DNA from: Actinorhabdospora filicis
GTDB lineage: Bacteria > Actinomycetota > Actinomycetes > Mycobacteriales > Micromonosporaceae
Assembly: GCF_030269765.1 (NCBI RefSeq)
Contig: NZ_BSTX01000003.1
Span: 863,959 to 927,958 of the forward strand
Direction: 5' to 3'
Length of the DNA stretch: 64,000 nucleotides
The position numbers were made by a program, and so were the translations under genes. The notes beneath the pieces were generated by a model that ran no database searches, was not told where the DNA came from, and worked only from the letters and a program-made list of their open reading frames with translations. Shown here in pieces: positions 52,207 to 62,092 of the stretch. Position 1 is the first letter of the stretch. Each line of letters opens with the position of its first letter.

Positions 52207-52311
52207 AACCGCCGCTAAAACCCCCCAATCCCCGCCTTAACTCCCCCTAAAACCCCACCTCGCGCACCCCGTGACCGGTTTCACTGATCCCGCGACCCCG
52301 AAGGGAGCGGC

Positions 52312-52935
52312 ATGAGACTGCGCGGGAACCTGCTCCTCCCCGTGGTGGTCGGTGTCGCGCTCGCCCTTGTCGGCGGCGTGGTGACGGGGTTGGCCGACGC
52401 GGCCGAGACCGATGGGATCACCGCGACGTACGAGACCACGAGCGTGTGGGAGGGCGGCCAGGCGGGGGTGTACACGATCACGAACACCGGGGAGGAAGCC
52501 GTGGACGGGTGGGCCCTGTCCTTCTCGCTTCCCGGGGACGCGGGTGTCGCGAGCCTGTGGAACGGGGTGCTGCGTACCAGCGGAAGTACGCACACGGTCA
52601 CCCCGATGGGCTGGAACAGCGTCCTCGGACCCGGTGCCGGCACGCGGATCGGGTTCACTCTCGCCGCGGTACGAGAGATCATCCCCGGCGATTGCCTCGT
52701 CGACGGTCACGAGTGCGCCGGGTGGGACCTGCTCCCCGGCAGGAAAGAGAGCGGGCGCCGCCCGGCCATGGTGGCGCCCGCTCTCGCCTTCGCGGAGCCG
52801 CGTGTGCCCATTACCCGGCTCGGGCACGTGCGGACCGCGCGGCACGAGAAGCCGCCGCATGAGGGAGCGCCGTTAGAGGCGGGCGGGCACGCCCGGGGGA
52901 GCCATGGCATGAGGCCCGGCTCGGAGGGAATGTGA
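52312..52935 (+). CDS. Secreted CBM2-like protein with anomalous read-through tail
   Basis: The first 140 or so residues look real. A signal peptide (LLLPVVVGVALALVGGVVTG) is followed by a carbohydrate-binding module 2-type beta-sandwich (ITATYETTSVWEGGQAGVYTITN, GWALSFSLPGDA, WNGVLRTSG, and PMGWNSVLGPGAGTRIGFT). The family usually ends near DCLVDGHEC. Here the frame continues 60 codons through a perfect terminator hairpin and low-complexity sequence. A lost stop codon or sequence error near 52730 is suspected. GAAGGGAG precedes the ATG. Confidence 0.65.
   Translation: MRLRGNLLLPVVVGVALALVGGVVTGLADAAETDGITATYETTSVWEGGQAGVYTITNTGEEAVDGWALSFSLPGDAGVASLWNGVLRTSGSTHTVTPMGWNSVLGPGAGTRIGFTLAAVREIIPGDCLVDGHECAGWDLLPGRKESGRRPAMVAPALAFAEPRVPITRLGHVRTARHEKPPHEGAPLEAGGHARGSHGMRPGSEGM
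52747..52785 (+). terminator. Strong hairpin inside the 3' part of the CBM2 frame
   Basis: Perfect 13-bp arms GAGAGCGGGCGCC (52747-52759) and GGCGCCCGCTCTC (52773-52785) with a 13-base loop. It has the look of the gene's transcription terminator, although the frame runs through it. Confidence 0.7.
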
Positions 52936-52958
52936 CATTCCGGCCGTCCGCACCCATG

Positions 52959-52990
52959 AAAAAGCGCGCGCCGGAATCCCGGCGCGCGCT
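52959..52990 (-). terminator. Intrinsic terminator of the L,D-transpeptidase gene
   Basis: On the minus strand a perfect 12-bp stem (52990-52979 with 52974-52963, AATC loop in plus terms) is followed by five Us, from AAAAA at 52959-52963. Confidence 0.8.
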
Positions 52991-53044
52991 CACGACCCGT
53001 CACGAGCGCGGGACCGTTTCCGGCCGCGCGCTCGCCTCGTCCCG

Positions 53045-54262
53045 TCAGACGGTCGGCGGGGGCAGCGCCGAGCCCTTCAGGAACTCCTCCCACGACATGT
53101 TCCAGCAGGTCCAGCCGTTGCCCTCGGTGACGCCCTCCTCGGTGTTGAGCACCTGGATGGGGTCGCCGACGTTGGCCCATTCGAAGAACCACTCGGCGTT
53201 GGGGCGGGACACGTTGATGCAGCCGTGGGACACGTTCCGCTTGCCCTGGTCGCCGACCGACCAGGGGGCGGAGTGGATGAACTGCCCGTCCCAGGTCATG
53301 CGCTGCGCGAACTCGATGTCGGTCTTGTAGCCGTCGGGGGAGTCGACGGGCACACCGTAGGTCGAGGAGTCGAAGACCGTCTTGCGGAGCTTCTCCATGA
53401 TCACCATGGTGCCGTAGAACGAGGGCTTCGAAGGCTTGCCCAGGCTGACCGGGGCGGTCTTCTTCTCCTCGCCGTTCTCCATGGCGACCATGGTCTTCTT
53501 CTTGTTGTCGACGATCATCTCGCGCGCGGTGTCGTCGATGCTGTACTTGGCGGTGATGTCGGTGGCGCCGTAGTCGCCGTCGCCGAGCGGGTGACCGCCC
53601 CAGCCGACGCGGACCTCGATCTTGGTGCCCGGCTCCCAGTACTTCTCGGGGCGGAACTCCAGGACCGCGCCGCTCACCCAGCGCCAGGCGCCCTTCTGGT
53701 GCGGCTCGGACTTCACGAACAACCGCTTCTCCACGCCGGCGCGGTTGTCCTTGTCGATGGTGTAGTTGTCCTTGAACTGCACGATGACGGGCATGCCGAC
53801 GCCGTAGACGACGTCATCGCCGTTCCACAGGACCGCGCCCTTGCGCTTGCCGGGCGAGGCCATCGTGGTGAACGTGGCCGTCTGCGTCGAGGTGACGCCG
53901 TTGGTGCCGGTGGCGACGACGGTGGCGGTGTAGGTGGTCTTGTACTCCAGCGGGTCGGAGGGCACCCAGCTGGACTTGTCCAGCCGGAACTCGCCCTTCA
54001 CCTCACCGCCCTTGTCGTCGACGAGCTTGACCGAGGTGAGTTCGCCACCTTCGGCCTTCGCCTCGATCTCGGCGGACACGGGCAGGCCCGTCGAGTCGGC
54101 GGCGGGGGCGATGATGGCCAGCGGAGGACCGGCCGGAGCCGAGCTGGCGGCCTGTCCCGGGGAGTCCTTGGAGCCGTTGCTGCAGGCGGCGAGGCCGGTC
54201 AGCGCGACGGATCCGGCGGCCACCCCCAGGACGGCACGACGAGAGGTAGTGGGTCGTTCCAT
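53045..54262 (-). CDS. L,D-transpeptidase (YkuD), Tat-type lipoprotein with Ig-like domains
   Basis: Cell-wall crosslinking enzyme forming 3-3 linkages, 405 residues. A twin-arginine lipoprotein signal (SRRAVLGVAAGSVALTGLAAC) is followed by two Ig-like domains (about 40-260) as in mycobacterial LdtMt2. The YkuD catalytic domain has HSAPWSVGDQG and SHGCINVS with nucleophile Cys348. The C-terminal subdomain ends WNMSWEEFLKG. The ATG at 54262 is preferred because the Tat motif then sits at the N-terminus. A strong terminator follows. Confidence 0.93.
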   Translation of the reverse strand: MERPTTSRRAVLGVAAGSVALTGLAACSNGSKDSPGQAASSAPAGPPLAIIAPAADSTGLPVSAEIEAKAEGGELTSVKLVDDKGGEVKGEFRLDKSSWVPSDPLEYKTTYTATVVATGTNGVTSTQTATFTTMASPGKRKGAVLWNGDDVVYGVGMPVIVQFKDNYTIDKDNRAGVEKRLFVKSEPHQKGAWRWVSGAVLEFRPEKYWEPGTKIEVRVGWGGHPLGDGDYGATDITAKYSIDDTAREMIVDNKKKTMVAMENGEEKKTAPVSLGKPSKPSFYGTMVIMEKLRKTVFDSSTYGVPVDSPDGYKTDIEFAQRMTWDGQFIHSAPWSVGDQGKRNVSHGCINVSRPNAEWFFEWANVGDPIQVLNTEEGVTEGNGWTCWNMSWEEFLKGSALPPPTV

Positions 54263-54442
54263 AGAGAACCAAGGTACAGCCCACCGTCGAAGCGCACGGC
54301 GGCTCAGGCGTGGAGAGGGGCCCACACCGAGGGTCATCTCACGGGATCAACCGGGAGTAACGGGACAATTCCGGACGTCACCTGAAGGGTCTGTTCATTT
54401 TCGCGATACGGCTGACAACCGCCAGGGCCCCTCAGATCGTCG

Positions 54443-55456
54443 TCAGCGCACGGACAGATGCACGTGATTGGTGTGATCGGAGTTGGGTTCGCCGCCCGCC
54501 CCGTCATAGGTCACCCAGCCCTGCCCGGGCATCCAGATCTTGCGGTACCAGATCACGTACAGGACGCCCAGGGCGTCGGCGTTCTGGACGTACCACCCGG
54601 CGAGGTTGTCGCCGTAGGCCTTCGCCTCGCCGCTCGCCTCGCCGCTGAACCCGTGCGGCGTGACCGAGAAGTCGCAGGCCCGGCCCTGCGGGTGCTCACC
54701 CCACGATCCGCCCCGGTAGCAGGCCACGTACCGCGTCCAGCCCGCCGCCTCGGTCTCCTGCAGTGCGTGCAGGGTGCGCGGGGTCAGGCAGCCGCCGCCC
54801 TTGCTGGTGGGGTCCTTCTGGGAGCAGCCCTCGCCGGGCAGGGACCCGTTCGGGTTCCGCACCGCCGGGACCGGCTTGGGCGCGTCGGAGGTCGTGGGGC
54901 CGGTGGTGGCGTCGCCGCCGTGCGCGGCGATGGCGCGGGCGGCCTTGCCCCGCTCCTCCTCCATCTTCCCCAGGAACTCCTTCTGGTCGTTGATGGTGCT
55001 CTCCAGCAGCGCGGCGTCGGCCTCCAGATCGCCCTTGGCGTTCTTCAGCTCGGTGACCTTGCGCGCGCTCTGGTCGCCCAGGAACGACACGAGCACCATC
55101 CCGTCGATGGTCTGCTCGGGGTTCTCGCTGGTCAAGAACACCGTCGCCTGGCTGAGGGTGCCGCCCTCGTACATGCCCCGGGCGATGTCGTTGACCTGCG
55201 CGGTGAGCGACTCGACGTCGGCCTGGCCCTGCTCGATGTCCTTTTCGAGCTGCACCTGGCGGTCCTTGGAGTCGTTCAGCGCGTCCCGGGCGTCGTTATA
55301 GTTCCGGATCGCCTCGTCGAGCTGCTCCCGCATGTCCTTGGAGCCGCCCTCGTCGTCGGGATCGGCGTAGGCGGCCTGTGGCACGCCGACGACGACCGCG
55401 AGGATCGCTGACAGCACCGTGAGGAACAGCGCGGGCGTGTTCCGCGTCTTCGGCAC
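54443..55456 (-). CDS. Secreted coiled-coil protein with ARB-07466-like C-terminal domain
   Basis: A 337-residue exported protein. The signal peptide FLTVLSAILAVVVGVPQAAYA is followed by a long coiled coil (about 40-180), like CwlO/PcsB N-termini. A Pro-rich linker leads to the C-terminal domain GGGCLTPRTLHALQETEAAGW, RACDFSVTPHGFSG and YVIWYRKIWMPGQGW, ending DHTNHVHLSVR. That domain resembles the VldE/ARB-07466 peptidoglycan-associated fold, with D and H positions like a DD-carboxypeptidase-type metal site. A ydaO (c-di-AMP) riboswitch precedes it, as for many actinobacterial wall hydrolases. Confidence 0.85.
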   Translation of the reverse strand: MPKTRNTPALFLTVLSAILAVVVGVPQAAYADPDDEGGSKDMREQLDEAIRNYNDARDALNDSKDRQVQLEKDIEQGQADVESLTAQVNDIARGMYEGGTLSQATVFLTSENPEQTIDGMVLVSFLGDQSARKVTELKNAKGDLEADAALLESTINDQKEFLGKMEEERGKAARAIAAHGGDATTGPTTSDAPKPVPAVRNPNGSLPGEGCSQKDPTSKGGGCLTPRTLHALQETEAAGWTRYVACYRGGSWGEHPQGRACDFSVTPHGFSGEASGEAKAYGDNLAGWYVQNADALGVLYVIWYRKIWMPGQGWVTYDGAGGEPNSDHTNHVHLSVR

Positions 55457-55469
55457 GAACGCATTCGCC

Positions 55470-55600
55470 TCTCTAGCCGACCGCCTACCGGGTTAGCTGA
55501 CGGGCTCGGGCCTAGAGGTCGCCCTACCGCGCGGACGCGGATTCGCCCCAAGGGGATCGGTGGGTCCCCGGTTCGCCCGAGGGCGATTCGGCGGTGACCA
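55470..55600 (-). promoter_or_regulatory. ydaO-type (cyclic di-AMP) riboswitch
   Basis: Reading the minus strand from 55592, CGAATCGCCCTCGGGCGAAC is followed by a CGGGGACCCAC element, then GGGGCGAATCCG and GTAGGGCGACCTC. It closes with GAGCCCGTCAGCTAACCC and GGTAGGCGG near 55510-55481. These are the hallmark conserved blocks of actinobacterial ydaO riboswitches. It lies directly upstream of the coiled-coil cell-wall gene starting at 55456. High c-di-AMP normally turns such genes off. Confidence 0.8.
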
Positions 55601-55739
55601 CCGTCGACGTCGGCCGGTACGGACGCCTCAAGGGGAACGGTGGTCGGCGGTCAGGCTACCCGATGCGCGCATGCCCTGGTGGGACAGGCTGTGCGGCATA
55701 GCCGGGCGTACTGGCGGCATCGCTCTTCGTGGGAACGGC

Positions 55740-55768
55740 TTGACGGGCGCGTCCCCGTGCGGCACACT
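55740..55768 (+). promoter_or_regulatory. Promoter of the ABC-F gene with about 190-nt leader
   Basis: TTGACG (55740-55745), 17-base spacer and CACACT (55763-55768). The leader to the start at 55974 holds a short GTG-initiated frame of three codons (55806-55817) and a CGGTGCG/CGCACCG hairpin (55822-55839). A GGAGCGCGCTCC palindrome follows at 55872-55883. Antibiotic-induced attenuation is typical for this gene class. Confidence 0.45.
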
Positions 55769-55973
55769 CCTCACGTCCCGTACCCGACTCCGGGAGTACG
55801 ACACAGTGGAGAACTGACCGCCGGTGCGAATCCGCACCGCACGGACGCCGCGTCGAGCAGCATCCCCATGGGGAGCGCGCTCCGCAGCCTCCGCCGGTCA
55901 GCCACACCCCCTCACCAGCCGTCCGGCGGCACTCGCGGCGTCTCCCATGTCCGCACAACCCACGGGAGCCACC

Positions 55974-57587
<1,614 letters not shown>

Positions 57588-57695
57588 CGAACATCGGTGA
57601 CCATAGATATGTCACTGGGTCGTAACCGAACGAATTGCCCAACCCGGTCGACCACCCGGTGACACAGGCGACGAACGACGGGTGGGGAGCGGCTC

Positions 57696-57995
57696 GTGTG
57701 GGGCAGTCATTCCTATGAAGCGGCCGCCGGTACGGCCGCCGCCTGGGCCTCGGGGTCCGGGGAGATCATCGGGTTGCTGGCGGCGGCGATCGCCATCGGC
57801 TTCGTCGTGACCGCGATGGTGGTCAGCCTCCGCCAGCGGCGCAGACCCCGTGAAGGACTCACGTGTGCGCAAGCCCCGCCGCCGTATCCGGAGGCGGGCA
57901 TCGCCACCGAGATCACCGCGCCGGGACGCGTGCAGCGCCCGGAGGGCGAAGTCGAGCTGGAACCGGGTATCGGGACGAGCCTGCGCGCGGACTGA
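57696..57995 (+). CDS. Small single-span membrane protein, 99 residues
   Basis: Not recognised. A GTG start with GGGGAG at 6-base spacing. One membrane helix, EIIGLLAAAIAIGFVVTAMVVSL, is followed by RQRRRPRE and an acidic/Pro-rich cytosolic tail. The 108-base gap from the ABC-F gene has no terminator, so it might be cotranscribed. Reality is supported by the helix and ribosome site only. Confidence 0.5.
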   Translation: MWGSHSYEAAAGTAAAWASGSGEIIGLLAAAIAIGFVVTAMVVSLRQRRRPREGLTCAQAPPPYPEAGIATEITAPGRVQRPEGEVELEPGIGTSLRAD

Positions 57996-58042
57996 AGCGG
58001 GTCCGCTCACCCGGGCCCGCCGGGGATGCGATCATCCTCCCC

Positions 58043-59275
58043 GTGACCGCCACCGTTGATCACTCCGAGCGCCACGCGAGCTGGCTGGAACTCTTCTTCG
58101 ACCTCGTCGTCGTGGCGGCGGTCGCGCAGCTGGCGCACCGCGTCCACGACGAACCCACCGCGCTCGGCATCGCGGCCTTCGCGCTCCTCTACTACGCCGT
58201 GTGGGCGGTGTGGACGAACTTCTCCGTCTACGCCAACGTCGCCGGGGACCGCACGCGCCTGCGCTCGATGCTCCAGGCGATGTTCGGCATAGCCGTCATG
58301 GCCGCGGCGATCCCCGCCACCATCCCGCAGGTGCTGCACCATGAGGGCGACGTCGACCGCAGCACGGTCTTCGCGATCGCCTACGTGTGCTGCCGCATCG
58401 CCGCTTCGGGCGTGTGGCGCAAGAGCAACATGATCGTCACCGCCTGGCCCGCCGCGCAGGTCGGCGCGGGCATCGCGCCCTGGTTCGCCTCCTTCTGGGT
58501 CGACGATCCCAAGTGGAAGTACGGCCTGTGGGCCCTCGGCTGCTTCCTGGACGTGCTCTTCACGTTCCTCCAGTCGCTCAGCCCGAACCGCGTCATGGAA
58601 GAGGCGAAACGCCGCACCGGCAAGCTCCAGCAGCGCGCGGCCGCCGCCCTGGAGCGCGGCGCCACACCCCGCACCATCCCCGACGCCGCCGAGGGCCGCC
58701 TCGACCTCACCCACCTCGGCGAGCGGCTCGGCCTGTTCGTCATCATCGTCCTCGGCGAGGGCGTCATCCAGGTCGTCACCGCCGCCGGTGACCCGCTCTC
58801 GCACTGGGACCAGAGCCTGGCCTTCGCCGCGCTCGCCGGTTTCGCGCTGCTGGTCGGGCTGTGGTGGCTGACGCTGCGCTACGGGGTCCTGGGCGTGCCG
58901 CAGTTCGAGGCGGAGACGCCGGTGCGGGTGACGCTGCCCGGGCACTTCGTGGCCACCGCGAGCATCACGGCCGTGGCGGCGGGGCTGGGCGCGGTCGCCG
59001 GGCACGCCGACAAGGCGCTGCCCACCGGGACGCTGTGGCTGATGTGCGGCGGGCTCGCGCTGCACTTCGCGGCGACGGGACTGCTGGCGCTGCTGTCGCG
59101 GGCCCCGGCGCACTGGCTGCTGCTGTGGGGCCTGCCGTGCGTGCTGGCGCCGGTGGCGATCGCACTCCTCGGACGCGTCGCGCCCGGCTGGCTGGTGGCC
59201 GCGCTGCTGGCCTGCGTCGTGGGCTGGCAGTGCTCCTACGGCATGGTGCGGAAGCGGCGGTTCGCCGCGGCCTGA
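58043..59275 (+). CDS. Low temperature requirement protein A (LtrA) family membrane protein
   Basis: A 410-residue polytopic membrane protein with about twelve helices. It begins HASWLELFFDLVVVAAVAQLAHRV, the LtrA signature with its conserved Glu-Leu-Phe-Phe-Asp. LTHLGERLGLFVIIVLGEGVIQVV is the second conserved block. Function is unclear (cold growth in Listeria); may be a transporter. The GTG at 58043 is preceded by GATCAT seven bases upstream. Its last 40 bases overlap the 3' end of the minus-strand SARP gene. Confidence 0.9.
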   Translation: MTATVDHSERHASWLELFFDLVVVAAVAQLAHRVHDEPTALGIAAFALLYYAVWAVWTNFSVYANVAGDRTRLRSMLQAMFGIAVMAAAIPATIPQVLHHEGDVDRSTVFAIAYVCCRIAASGVWRKSNMIVTAWPAAQVGAGIAPWFASFWVDDPKWKYGLWALGCFLDVLFTFLQSLSPNRVMEEAKRRTGKLQQRAAAALERGATPRTIPDAAEGRLDLTHLGERLGLFVIIVLGEGVIQVVTAAGDPLSHWDQSLAFAALAGFALLVGLWWLTLRYGVLGVPQFEAETPVRVTLPGHFVATASITAVAAGLGAVAGHADKALPTGTLWLMCGGLALHFAATGLLALLSRAPAHWLLLWGLPCVLAPVAIALLGRVAPGWLVAALLACVVGWQCSYGMVRKRRFAAA

Positions 59276-60861
59276 CGGGCGCGCTCGACGCTGGCGGCGC
59301 CTTCGGCGTCCCCGATGCGCACGAACAGCTCCCGCGCCCGGCGCAGGGGCTCACCGGCGGGCAGGCCGCGTTCGATGCGCAGGGTCGCCAGACGCTCCCA
59401 CACGTGCGCCTCGCGATGGACGTCGCCGACCTCGCGGGCCAGGTCGAGCGAGCGGCGCAGCTCCTCCTGCGCCTCGGCGGTCTTCTCGCGGGCCATGAGC
59501 GCGCCCGCGATCGCCCACCGCACGTAGGCCTCGCGGTGCCGGTCGCCCTCGGCCACGAAGACCGCCAGGGCCTGCCGGAACAGCGTCTCGGCCTCGGCGG
59601 GACGTCCCGTGAAGCGCGCGACGGCGGCCAGTCCCGCCGTGGACAGGGCCGCGCCCGGCTCGTCCCCGAGCGCCAGGCACAGCCGCCGGGCCGCCGCGAA
59701 GGCCTCCGCGGCGGCCGGGAACTGGTCGGTGTACACGTACAGCTGCCCCAGCCCCCGCAGCATCGTCGTCTCGCCGTTGGTGTCGCCGCAGCGGCGGGCC
59801 GCCGACAGGGCGATGTGGACGCACCGCCGCCAGGCCGGCAGATGCCCGCCCAGGTCGAAGTACGGGACGAGGGCCGCCGCCAGCCGCCACGCCGGGCGCG
59901 CCAGCCCGGCCGCCGCCGCGCGGGCGATGAGCGACACGAGCGGCTCGCGGTGGGCGTCCAGCCAGGCGAGCGGATCGGCGCGGACGCGCGACAGCAGCGC
60001 CTCGGCCACCGGCGCGGCGGCCGGTTCGGCGGTGGCGAAGATGCTGGCGTGCAGGCGCGCCACGGCGGCGGTGACCAGCGACAGCCGCCGCTCGCAGATC
60101 CGGTGCAGCGCGGCGGTGCGCACGTCGGTGGGCGCGTCGGCCTGCGGGTGGTCCAGCAGCCGCCGGTACACGTCGGCCAGCTCCGGGCCCGGCTCCACGC
60201 CCAGCTCGGCGGCCAGCAGCCGCCGGACGGTCCCGTAGGCGGCCATCGCCTCGGCGTGCCGCCCGGCGCCGTCCAGCGCGCGCAGCAGCAGGCACCACAG
60301 GCTCTCCTGGAGCGGGTACTCGGTGGTCGCCGCGCGCAGGTCGCCCACCGCGTCGGCGGCGCGGCCGAGCAGGAGCTGGAGCTCGGCGCGCTCGCTGATG
60401 GCGGTCAGCCGCGTCTCGGTGAGCCGGGAGACCACCGGCGTCCATAAAGGACACTCCAGGTCGGACAGCGGGGCGCCGCGCCACAGCGACAGGGCCCGGT
60501 CGTAGCAGGACAGGGCCTCCTCGGGGGCCCCGGCGTGCCGCGCGGCCGACAGCTCGGTGCCGAACTCCTCCAGGTCCAGCTCGCCGGGCGCGACGTCGAT
60601 GACGTAACCGTTGTCGCGGAAGCGGATCCGCGGGCCCAGCGCCACGCGCAGCGAGCTGATGTAGGTGCGCAGGTTCGCCACCGCCGAGCGCGGCGGGCGC
60701 TCCGGCCACAGGACGTCCACCAGCCGGTCGGCGGTCACCGGTTCGCCCGGTGACAGCAGGAGACTGGCCAGCAGACGGCGGGGTTTGTCGCCGCCGAGCG
60801 GGACCGCCTCACCGTCGCGGCGCACGGACAGCGGGCCGAGCACGGCGAATTCGCAGCGCAT
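59236..60861 (-). CDS. AfsR/SARP-type regulator with TPR region
   Basis: A 541-residue regulator. The OmpR-like DNA-binding domain (about 5-95) has LPLG-type wing and ANLRTYISSLRVALG. The BTAD domain (about 100-245) is LEEFGTELSAARHAGAPEEALSCY through RALDGAGRHAEAMAAYGTVRRLLAAELG. Then about 290 residues of TPR-like helices follow (FAAARRLCLALGDEPGAALST, LFRQALAVFVAEGDRHREAY). The NB-ARC ATPase domain of AfsR is absent. SARPs activate secondary-metabolite clusters; the target here may be the carotenoid operon or a distant one. Tail-to-tail overlap with LtrA is 40 bases. Confidence 0.85.
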   Translation of the reverse strand: MRCEFAVLGPLSVRRDGEAVPLGGDKPRRLLASLLLSPGEPVTADRLVDVLWPERPPRSAVANLRTYISSLRVALGPRIRFRDNGYVIDVAPGELDLEEFGTELSAARHAGAPEEALSCYDRALSLWRGAPLSDLECPLWTPVVSRLTETRLTAISERAELQLLLGRAADAVGDLRAATTEYPLQESLWCLLLRALDGAGRHAEAMAAYGTVRRLLAAELGVEPGPELADVYRRLLDHPQADAPTDVRTAALHRICERRLSLVTAAVARLHASIFATAEPAAAPVAEALLSRVRADPLAWLDAHREPLVSLIARAAAAGLARPAWRLAAALVPYFDLGGHLPAWRRCVHIALSAARRCGDTNGETTMLRGLGQLYVYTDQFPAAAEAFAAARRLCLALGDEPGAALSTAGLAAVARFTGRPAEAETLFRQALAVFVAEGDRHREAYVRWAIAGALMAREKTAEAQEELRRSLDLAREVGDVHREAHVWERLATLRIERGLPAGEPLRRARELFVRIGDAEGAASVERARQAAANRRFRTMP

Positions 60862-60989
60862 CAGGGCCTCCTACCGGTGTTGACCTTGCGTTGTACGAAT
60901 TTTGTACCGGGTCGTGGGTTGCTGGTCCAGCTCCGCGCGGGGCCGGTCTTTCCGATATCAGACCCGCGTGGCGATTCGATGGAGGAGAC

Positions 60990-61862
60990 ATGGCACGACC
61001 CAAATGGCTTGCCGCCGTCCTCACCGTCCTCGGCACCGTGGCCGCCACGGTCCTGATGACGGCGGGACCCGCCCAGGCGGCGCCCGCCTTCCAGCTCCCG
61101 TTCCCCTGCGGTCAGACCTGGAACGGCGACAGTGACAACTCCAGCGCGCACCAGTCCTGGGAGATCGACTTCAACCGGGGCGGCACCGCCACCGCCGATC
61201 TCGGCGACACGGTGGTGGCGGCCGCGGCCGGCACGGTGGTCATCGCCTCCCACCAGGGTGAGACGAACGGTTACGGCAACCTCGTCAAACTCGACCACGG
61301 TGGCGGTTACACCAGCTACTACGCGCACCTGAACAACATCGCCGTCAAGGTCGGCGAGACGGTCAACCGCGGCCAGGCGATCGGCGCGGTGGGCAACACC
61401 AGCAAGTCCGGCAACAACATCTCCCCGCACCTGCACTTCGAGATCCGGCTCGGCACCAGTTACCCGAGCAACATCCAGAAGGCCGTGTTCAACGGGTCGA
61501 CCTTCGGCTACCCCAACGCCAACGTCACCTCGAACAACTGCGCCACCTCCTACGACCCCGTCGACATCTGCGGCGCTAGCTACCGCGTGGTCGACTCCGT
61601 CCGGCTCGGCACCGCCGGCACGGTCAACCTGCTGTGGGACGGCGGGGCGAGCAGCAACTGCGTGGTGACGCTCAAGATGAGCAGCGTCGGCACGGCCACC
61701 GCGACCTCGGCCTACCTCGAACCTTCAGGCAGTACCAGAACCACCGATTCGGGGAACTTCACCCAGTACGCCGGTCCGGTGAAGCGCGCGGCGCCCTCCT
61801 GCATCAAGTGGGGCGGCTCGGCCGGTGGCGTCGCGTACAACAGCCCGTCCGAGCACTGCTGA
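60990..61862 (+). CDS. Secreted M23 metallopeptidase with SapA-like C-terminal domain
   Basis: A 290-residue exported protein. The signal peptide ends near AQAAPAF. An M23 (lysostaphin-type) domain (about 45-175) has HQSWEIDFNRGGTATADLGD (first metal pair) and GYTSYYAHL, then SPHLHFEIRLG (HxH). The C-terminal domain (about 195-290) reads CGASYRVVDSVRLG, CVVTLKMSS, DSGNFTQYAGPVKRAAPSC and SPSEHC. It resembles spore-associated protein A of Streptomyces. The combination suggests a spore-wall or cell-wall hydrolase. The ribosome site is GGAGGAG; its stop lies in a tandem repeat. Confidence 0.88.
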   Translation: MARPKWLAAVLTVLGTVAATVLMTAGPAQAAPAFQLPFPCGQTWNGDSDNSSAHQSWEIDFNRGGTATADLGDTVVAAAAGTVVIASHQGETNGYGNLVKLDHGGGYTSYYAHLNNIAVKVGETVNRGQAIGAVGNTSKSGNNISPHLHFEIRLGTSYPSNIQKAVFNGSTFGYPNANVTSNNCATSYDPVDICGASYRVVDSVRLGTAGTVNLLWDGGASSNCVVTLKMSSVGTATATSAYLEPSGSTRTTDSGNFTQYAGPVKRAAPSCIKWGGSAGGVAYNSPSEHC

Positions 61863-61924
61863 GGATCAGCTCGGAAGACAGGGCTGAGGATCAGCTCGGA
61901 AGACAGGGCTGAGGTTCAGCTCGG
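61858..61924 (+). repeat. 25-bp tandem repeat spanning the M23 stop codon
   Basis: Two exact copies of a 25-base unit starting GCTGAGGATCAGCTCGG (61858-61882 and 61883-61907) and a third partial copy with one change (61908-61924). The TGA of the peptidase lies in the first copy, so each unit carries an identical stop triplet. Confidence 0.9.
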
Positions 61925-61930
61925 CCTGAT

Positions 61931-61968
61931 GGGCCCCACCGTTCTCGGCACGGGCGGTGGGGCCCTTT
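61931..61968 (+). terminator. Terminator of the M23 peptidase gene
   Basis: Perfect 11-bp arms GGGCCCCACCG (61931-61941) and CGGTGGGGCCC (61955-61965) followed by TTT, 69 bases after the stop. Confidence 0.75.
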
Positions 61969-62092
61969 CATCACGGGCGCGACACGATTCGGCCACACCC
62001 GCCCGTGCGGTCCTGACCGGCGGGTACATTCCCTTTCACGTCCAGGCCGCCCCCTGAACGCTTCCCCAGCACACCCAGAGACGGGAACGTTC

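Noticed and set aside
55806..55817. Three-codon leader frame GTG-GAG-AAC before the ABC-F gene as a proven leader peptide
   Set aside because: Too short and with only a weakly spaced ribosome site; kept only as a hint in the leader note.
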